Shown in pieces: positions 58,932 through 64,000 of a stretch of 64,000 nucleotides of DNA (the first letter of the stretch is position 1; every line of letters starts with the position of its first letter). The notes under the pieces are model-generated. The model saw nothing but the letters and a program-made list of their open reading frames with translations. It ran no database searches and was not told the DNA's origin. Source of the DNA: Chloroflexota bacterium. Lineage in GTDB: Bacteria > Chloroflexota > Anaerolineae > Anaerolineales > UBA11579. Both the position numbers and the translations under genes were made by a program. The DNA lies in NCBI GenBank assembly GCA_013112575.1, contig JABFGG010000014.1:48081-112080 (forward strand). The letters are read 5' to 3'.

Positions 58932-59498
58932 ATGACAGCCAAAAGGATCACAGTTTTTGGTGGCTCGGCACCCAAAGCTGGTGAAAAAGCCTATAAAGAT
59001 GCTTTACTGCTGGGTAAGTTGCTGGGCGAGGCAAATCATGCCGTGTTGACCGGGGGCTACATGGGCACCATGGAAGCTGTTTCGCGAGGAGCCAATGAGG
59101 CTGGCGGTCACGTTATCGGGATCACCTGTGAAGAGATCGAAGCCTGGCGGGATTCTAAAGCTAACCCCTGGGTGATTGAAGAGATCAAGCACAACACCCT
59201 CAAAGAAAGACTATACGCATTGATTGAAGGCTGTGATGGGGCTCTGGCACTGCCTGGCGGGGTTGGCACGCTAGCCGAGATCACCACCATGTGGAACCAG
59301 ATGCAGACAGCTGCGCTATCCAAACGCCCGTTAGTATTGATCGGTGCGGGCTGGCAAGCCGTTTTTGAGCAGATGTTTACTCACCTTGAGAGCTACGTGC
59401 CAGCGGCCCACCGCGAACTTTTGGTGTTTGCCCCTGATGTTGTTGAAGCCACCAAAGACTTGAAAAGGCTCCTCGAACAGCAACTCCCTAATTCCTAA
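58932..59498 (+). CDS. LOG/TIGR00725-like family protein
   Basis: VFGGSAPKAGEKAYKDALLLGKLL, TGGYMGTMEAVSRGANEAGG, LPGGVGTLAEITTMWNQMQ. Confidence 0.85.
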   Translation: MTAKRITVFGGSAPKAGEKAYKDALLLGKLLGEANHAVLTGGYMGTMEAVSRGANEAGGHVIGITCEEIEAWRDSKANPWVIEEIKHNTLKERLYALIEGCDGALALPGGVGTLAEITTMWNQMQTAALSKRPLVLIGAGWQAVFEQMFTHLESYVPAAHRELLVFAPDVVEATKDLKRLLEQQLPNS

Positions 59499-59523
59499 TC
59501 TCTAATTCCTTATTACTCCCCCC

Positions 59524-60330
59524 ATGCCCGCCATCCAACTCGAACGTCTCAAGAGCGAAGCATCCAAATTGGCCGAACGATTTCACCAACCTGAAGCATT
59601 CATAAAACAGGCCAAAGACATCTTCGAATTTTATGCCGACCGTACCCACCGCAATACAGAAAGCGGTGCGCCCCCTCCTTTGTTACCCACTTATCGTCTT
59701 CCAGATCAGATCCTGCGGCACATCCTCACCGCTCTGCGTCAGCACATTGAGACGGAGCCAGAAACTACGCTCGCTTTGGTTGAAGAGCTGTGGAAGATAG
59801 AAGGACTAGAGTTTCGTCTGTTAGCCACACGGCTGTTAGGAAGAGTGACACCCGAACTGTTTGAAGAGATCAGCCAGCGTCTTAGCAGTTGGGCAGCTAA
59901 GAATGAAGAAGACCTCCTATTGGAAAGTATGGCAACAGACGGCCTGGAGCGCATACGCACAGAGCAATCGGATAATTATTACGGCTTATTGGAAAACTGG
60001 TTGGCAGGAGAGGAAGTGCGACTCAAAAAGCTGGCTCTGCGCGCCTTACTCAACCTGGTCAGCGACGATTCTTTTGAGAACTTGCCAGTGGCCTACCGGT
60101 TGCTGGAACCCACTCTGGCCAATGCCTCCTCCCAGTTGCGACCCTACGTGCTGGCTGTCTTGGAGCCATTGGCACAACGCTCTCCACCCGAAACGGCCTA
60201 CATCCTGCGCCAAAGTTTGGAAGAAAACCAAACAGCATCCAACCGCTGGCTTACGCGCCACGCCCTGGTTTATTTCCCTCAAGAAACCCAGCAACGTCTC
60301 AGACAGGTGCTCAAAGACACCAAAGCTTAG
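59524..60330 (+). CDS. HEAT-repeat-like hypothetical protein
   Basis: 268 aa helical ORF with repeating helical pairs. Confidence 0.6.
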   Translation: MPAIQLERLKSEASKLAERFHQPEAFIKQAKDIFEFYADRTHRNTESGAPPPLLPTYRLPDQILRHILTALRQHIETEPETTLALVEELWKIEGLEFRLLATRLLGRVTPELFEEISQRLSSWAAKNEEDLLLESMATDGLERIRTEQSDNYYGLLENWLAGEEVRLKKLALRALLNLVSDDSFENLPVAYRLLEPTLANASSQLRPYVLAVLEPLAQRSPPETAYILRQSLEENQTASNRWLTRHALVYFPQETQQRLRQVLKDTKA

Positions 60331-60342
60331 TACTATTCAGGA

Positions 60343-61206
60343 TCAATACATCCTTTCCGCATCTCTGGGGAGTGAATGCACGTGTTTCAGATGAGCAATG
60401 ACTTTTTCGTCATCCTCAAGTGGATACACATGGCCAAAATGCTCCGCTACTGTATTCGCAACCCTGCGGAAAAGATCACATATGGTAAACAAGGCTGCCC
60501 AGGTATTCTCGTAGCCAGCGGTGGCATAGGTGAGCAACAACATTTCCCATAGCTCTGAGTCTAGATACTGCTCGTAGTATTTTCCGTAAGCACCCAGGTT
60601 CTTTGAAAAATGGGTCTTGACACCCATATACCAGGTCAACATTTGCATTAGGTGTTTACGCATAACTTGATCTTGCATGTGCCTGGCATACAGAATTTGT
60701 TCACGCCACAAGCCCTTTGCCACGTACGTAGATACCCACCAGAACTCATTGCAACAATCAGCGTACTGCTTCTCAGTTGGGGGTTTCGGCAGATAATCAC
60801 TATCATTAGCCGGTTCCAAAGTCTTGAAGATGTCATCTTTGTCGAGCAAGATCACGGTCAGGCTGTCTTTTTCCATCTTATTGAGCTTCGACATGGGAAA
60901 CAGGGTCAGGTCTATACGATTGCCGTCTGCAAACTGCATTAAATAGTGGAAGCCCTCCGTTTCCGAGGGAAGGCCCATCTCATCAGGTAGTTGCAAGATC
61001 ATCAATTCCCCAAATAGATGGATCCAATCATGGTCATGGGTAAAAGAAGCGACATCTGTCACAACATATACGATGTCATAATCCTGAAAAATATCGTAGG
61101 GAGCATTGGGATTTGCTCGCGAACCGTTCAAGATCACAGCGCGAATACGCTCATCGTTGAGTGCTGTATTGGTGATGAGGTCAAACATGTCTTGTTCTGA
61201 GCGCAT
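60343..61206 (-). CDS. aminoglycoside 6-adenylyltransferase-like nucleotidyltransferase
   Basis: RAVILNGSRANPNAPYDIFQDYDIVYVV nucleotidyltransferase motif; FADGNRIDLTL; KGLWREQILYARHMQDQVMRKHLMQML. Confidence 0.82.
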   Translation of the reverse strand: MRSEQDMFDLITNTALNDERIRAVILNGSRANPNAPYDIFQDYDIVYVVTDVASFTHDHDWIHLFGELMILQLPDEMGLPSETEGFHYLMQFADGNRIDLTLFPMSKLNKMEKDSLTVILLDKDDIFKTLEPANDSDYLPKPPTEKQYADCCNEFWWVSTYVAKGLWREQILYARHMQDQVMRKHLMQMLTWYMGVKTHFSKNLGAYGKYYEQYLDSELWEMLLLTYATAGYENTWAALFTICDLFRRVANTVAEHFGHVYPLEDDEKVIAHLKHVHSLPRDAERMY

Positions 61207-61278
61207 AATTCTCCTCAATTGCTCAAAAATCACGGATTATTTGGATTATATGTGCATTTTGACTTGTCTGAGCCACGC

Positions 61279-61307
61279 TTGCTGCTGAAACCTCACTCTG
61301 TTATAAT
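61279..61307 (+). promoter_or_regulatory. rpsO promoter
   Basis: TTGCTG (61279-61284), 17-bp spacer, TATAAT (61302-61307). Confidence 0.6.
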
Positions 61308-61393
61308 GCCCTGCTGACTCGACCGGTTGGTGGCTGAACACATTTGCTACCGGCTTGGAGACCTGCAAACAATAAAAGGAGCAAGCAGACGTC

Positions 61394-61666
61394 ATGAGCT
61401 TTACAAAAGAAGAAAAGACCAAGGTGATCACCGATAATCACCTCCACGAAAAAGATACAGGTTCGCCGGAAGTGCAGTTGGCCATTATGACCAGCCGTAT
61501 TAACCAGCTCACTGAGCATTTGCGCATGCATAAGCATGATGAATCTTCCCGCCGCGGCCTGCTCAAGATCGTGGGCCGTCGCCGTCGCATACTGACCTAT
61601 TTACGTAACAAGGACTACAAACGTTACGTAGCGATCACCGATAAACTCGGTTTGCGCCGCAAATAA
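61394..61666 (+). CDS. rpsO: 30S ribosomal protein S15
   Basis: [52 protein letters not shown]. Confidence 0.96.
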   Translation: MSFTKEEKTKVITDNHLHEKDTGSPEVQLAIMTSRINQLTEHLRMHKHDESSRRGLLKIVGRRRRILTYLRNKDYKRYVAITDKLGLRRK

Positions 61667-61678
61667 TTTGCTAGAGAC

Positions 61679-61714
61679 GAGTAGATGGCAAACAACGTCA
61701 TCTACTCTTTTCTT
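61679..61714 (+). terminator. terminator between rpsO and pnp
   Basis: GAGTAGATG...CATCTACTC followed by TTTTCTT. Confidence 0.7.
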
Positions 61715-61812
61715 ATATACAACTATAGTTTCATTACCCGTCGGTTGGGGCATTGGATGTTGCTGATAACTCGGAAAGCAATTGTCAGCGACCTCCAGTT
61801 CCTGAACCGGGG

Positions 61813-61832
61813 GTAAACCATAGGAGGTTTAC
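61813..61832 (+). promoter_or_regulatory. Shine-Dalgarno-containing hairpin before pnp
   Basis: GTAAACC-ATAGGA-GGTTTAC; SD AGGAGG (61822-61827) lies in the loop and 3' arm; ATG at 61835. Confidence 0.6.
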
Positions 61833-61834
61833 AA

Positions 61835-64000
61835 ATGAAACCAGAAGCTAAACAATATTCCGCTATGGTCGGCGGTAAGCCCCTGACCATGGAAACCGGT
61901 AAACTGGCCGGCCAGGCTGGCGGAGCCGTCACCGTTCAATACGGTGAAACCATGCTATTTGCCGTGGTGACCATGAACCACGATCCGCGCCCCGGCATTG
62001 ACTTCTTACCGCTCAGCGTGGATTACGAAGAACGCATGTATGCCGGCGGGCAAATCCCCGGCGGTTTCTTCCGTCGTGAAGGCCGCCCAGGCGAGGCCGC
62101 TATTCTCACCAACCGCCTCACAGACCGCCCCCTGCGCCCGCTGTTCCCCAAAGGCATGCGCAACGACGTGCAGGTGATCCTATACGCCCTCTCCCATGAC
62201 GGCGAAAACCCCATGGACATCCTGGCGATCAACGGCGCTTCGGCTGCCCTCACGATCTCTGATGTCCCCTGGGACGGCCCTGTAGGCGCTGTACGGGTGG
62301 GGCGCATCGACGGCAAACTGGTCGCCAACCCCACCTTCGCGGACCAGGAGATTTCTGACCTGGACTTGCGCGTGGCCGCTACTCGCGAAGCTATCTTGAT
62401 GGTGGAATGTGGCGCTGAAGAAGTCTCCGAAGAAACTATCGTAGAGGCTTTGCAATTCGCTCACGACTCCATTCAGCCGATCGTCGACATGCAGGAACAA
62501 ATGCAAAAAGAGATCGGTAAAGAGAAACGCGAACCGGTCATTGCAGAAGTTAATGAAGAACTCAAAGCAAAGGTCGTTGACCATGTCTCTGCTGACATTG
62601 CTAATGTGTATGAACAGGGCCTGGATAAAGCCGGCCAACGCGACGCCCTCAAAGTGATCCGTGAAAGTGCCATCGAGGAATTCACCTCCGAAGATGAAGA
62701 CCTGAAGTCACAGATCTATGATGCTTTTGATGCTGCTCAGAAATCCATCGTGCGCAATCGCATCCTTGAAGAGAGTAAACGCCCTGATGGGCGTGGCGCC
62801 ACCGACATCCGCGACATCTGGGTTGAGGTAGACCTCAGCCCACGCGCGCATGGCTCTGGCGTGTTCACACGTGGCGAAACCCAGGTAATGACCATGGCCA
62901 CATTGGGCACTCCCCGTGACGCCCAGGCCATCGACAACCTCACGCCGACCGATAAAAAGCGTTACATGCACCACTACAACTTCCCGCCCTTCTCGGTTGG
63001 CGAAACGCGCTTCCTGCGAGGCACATCCCGTCGCGAGATTGGTCACGGTGCCCTGGCAGAACGTGCCCTGGAGCCCGTGATCCCGGATGAAAAAGAATTC
63101 CCTTACACCATCCGTCTTGTGTCTGAGTGCCTTTCCTCTAACGGTTCTACTTCGATGGGTTCCGTATGTGGCTCCACCCTGGCCCTGATGGACACGGGCG
63201 TGCCTATCAAGGCCCCGGTTTCCGGTATCGCCATGGGTCTGGTCAAAGAAGGCGACAAATACGCCATTCTCAGCGACATCCAGGGTCTCGAAGATCACCT
63301 CGGTGACATGGACTTCAAAGTGGCGGGTACCGACAAAGGTATCACGGCCCTGCAGATGGATATCAAGATCAAAGGGCTGACGGCGGAATTGATGTCTGAG
63401 GCGCTGGAACAGGCCAAAGCCGGTCGCTCCCACATCCTTAATAAAATGCTCGAAGTTATCCCGGTACCCAATCCTGAATTGAAACAGCACACACCGCGTA
63501 TCAGCACTGTTTCTATCAACCCCTCTAAGATCGGGGCGGTGATCGGCCCAGGCGGCAAGACCATCCGCGGTATTCAGGAAGAAACCGGCGCACAGATCGA
63601 CATTGAAGAAGATGGCACGATCTTCATTGCCACAGCCGATGGCGATAGCGAAGCACGCGCTCGCGATATGGTCATGGCCCTCACAGAAGAGGCCGAGGTC
63701 GGTCGCATTTATACCGGCAAGGTCGTACGCACCACAGACTTTGGCGCTTTTGTAGAGATCCTACCGGGCAATGACGGCCTCGTACACATCTCCCAACTGG
63801 ACAGCGAACGCGTGGAAAGCGTGGAAGATGTAGCCAAGGTTGGCGATGAGATTACCGTGATGGTGACCAACATCGACCCCGCCGGCAAGATTCGCCTCTC
63901 CCGCCAGGCTGTGTTGGAAGGCTGGACGGCTGAAGAAGCCCGCGAGAAAGACAGCGGCGGGCGTAAAGGCGGCGGCAATCGTGGAGGCAACCGCGGCGGT
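61835..64000 (+). CDS. pnp: polyribonucleotide nucleotidyltransferase (PNPase), 3' end outside window
   Basis: Open frame to the window edge from AGGAGG-spaced ATG: MKPEAKQYSAMVGGKPLTMETGKLAGQAGGAVTVQYGETM...; RPGEAAILTNRLTDRPLRPLF; KH (IGAVIGPGGKTIRGI) and S1 domains. Confidence 0.95.
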   Translation, partial: MKPEAKQYSAMVGGKPLTMETGKLAGQAGGAVTVQYGETMLFAVVTMNHDPRPGIDFLPLSVDYEERMYAGGQIPGGFFRREGRPGEAAILTNRLTDRPLRPLFPKGMRNDVQVILYALSHDGENPMDILAINGASAALTISDVPWDGPVGAVRVGRIDGKLVANPTFADQEISDLDLRVAATREAILMVECGAEEVSEETIVEALQFAHDSIQPIVDMQEQMQKEIGKEKREPVIAEVNEELKAKVVDHVSADIANVYEQGLDKAGQRDALKVIRESAIEEFTSEDEDLKSQIYDAFDAAQKSIVRNRILEESKRPDGRGATDIRDIWVEVDLSPRAHGSGVFTRGETQVMTMATLGTPRDAQAIDNLTPTDKKRYMHHYNFPPFSVGETRFLRGTSRREIGHGALAERALEPVIPDEKEFPYTIRLVSECLSSNGSTSMGSVCGSTLALMDTGVPIKAPVSGIAMGLVKEGDKYAILSDIQGLEDHLGDMDFKVAGTDKGITALQMDIKIKGLTAELMSEALEQAKAGRSHILNKMLEVIPVPNPELKQHTPRISTVSINPSKIGAVIGPGGKTIRGIQEETGAQIDIEEDGTIFIATADGDSEARARDMVMALTEEAEVGRIYTGKVVRTTDFGAFVEILPGNDGLVHISQLDSERVESVEDVAKVGDEITVMVTNIDPAGKIRLSRQAVLEGWTAEEAREKDSGGRKGGGNRGGNRGG

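Overview
The window is a dense bacterial chromosome segment. Protein content and the many Thr/Pro-rich lipoproteins suggest Chloroflexota/Anaerolineae, but I infer that by eye and could not test it. Recognisable genes include glgP-like phosphorylase, dnaG, rpoD, recN, nadK, ssb, fhs, lexA, panD, rpsO, pnp (runs off the right edge), a BMP-type nucleoside/simple-sugar ABC transporter, a TPP-dependent E1 alpha/beta pair and several WD40, kelch and GDSL lipoproteins. No rRNA, tRNA, CRISPR array, transposase or prophage was seen. Two loci deserve most attention. (1) At 48.6-53.2 kb a PglC-like sugar-phosphate transferase and E1 alpha/beta genes sit with an E2-like protein in which lipoyl and E3-binding domains are fused to a PglD/NeuD-type left-handed beta-helix acyltransferase in place of the normal E2 catalytic domain. 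This suggests acyl transfer from a 2-oxo acid onto an amino sugar via lipoamide. (2) At 13.7-19.2 kb a co-oriented gene string reads ssb - DUF3467-like - translin-like - Cas4-like nuclease split into two ORFs, each with a transmembrane helix at the split - nadK - B-box membrane protein - recN. Regulatory structures seen directly: a LexA box inside the lexA promoter spacer, ArsR-type and TetR-type palindromes, a Shine-Dalgarno-sequestering hairpin before pnp and a structured rpsO leader.
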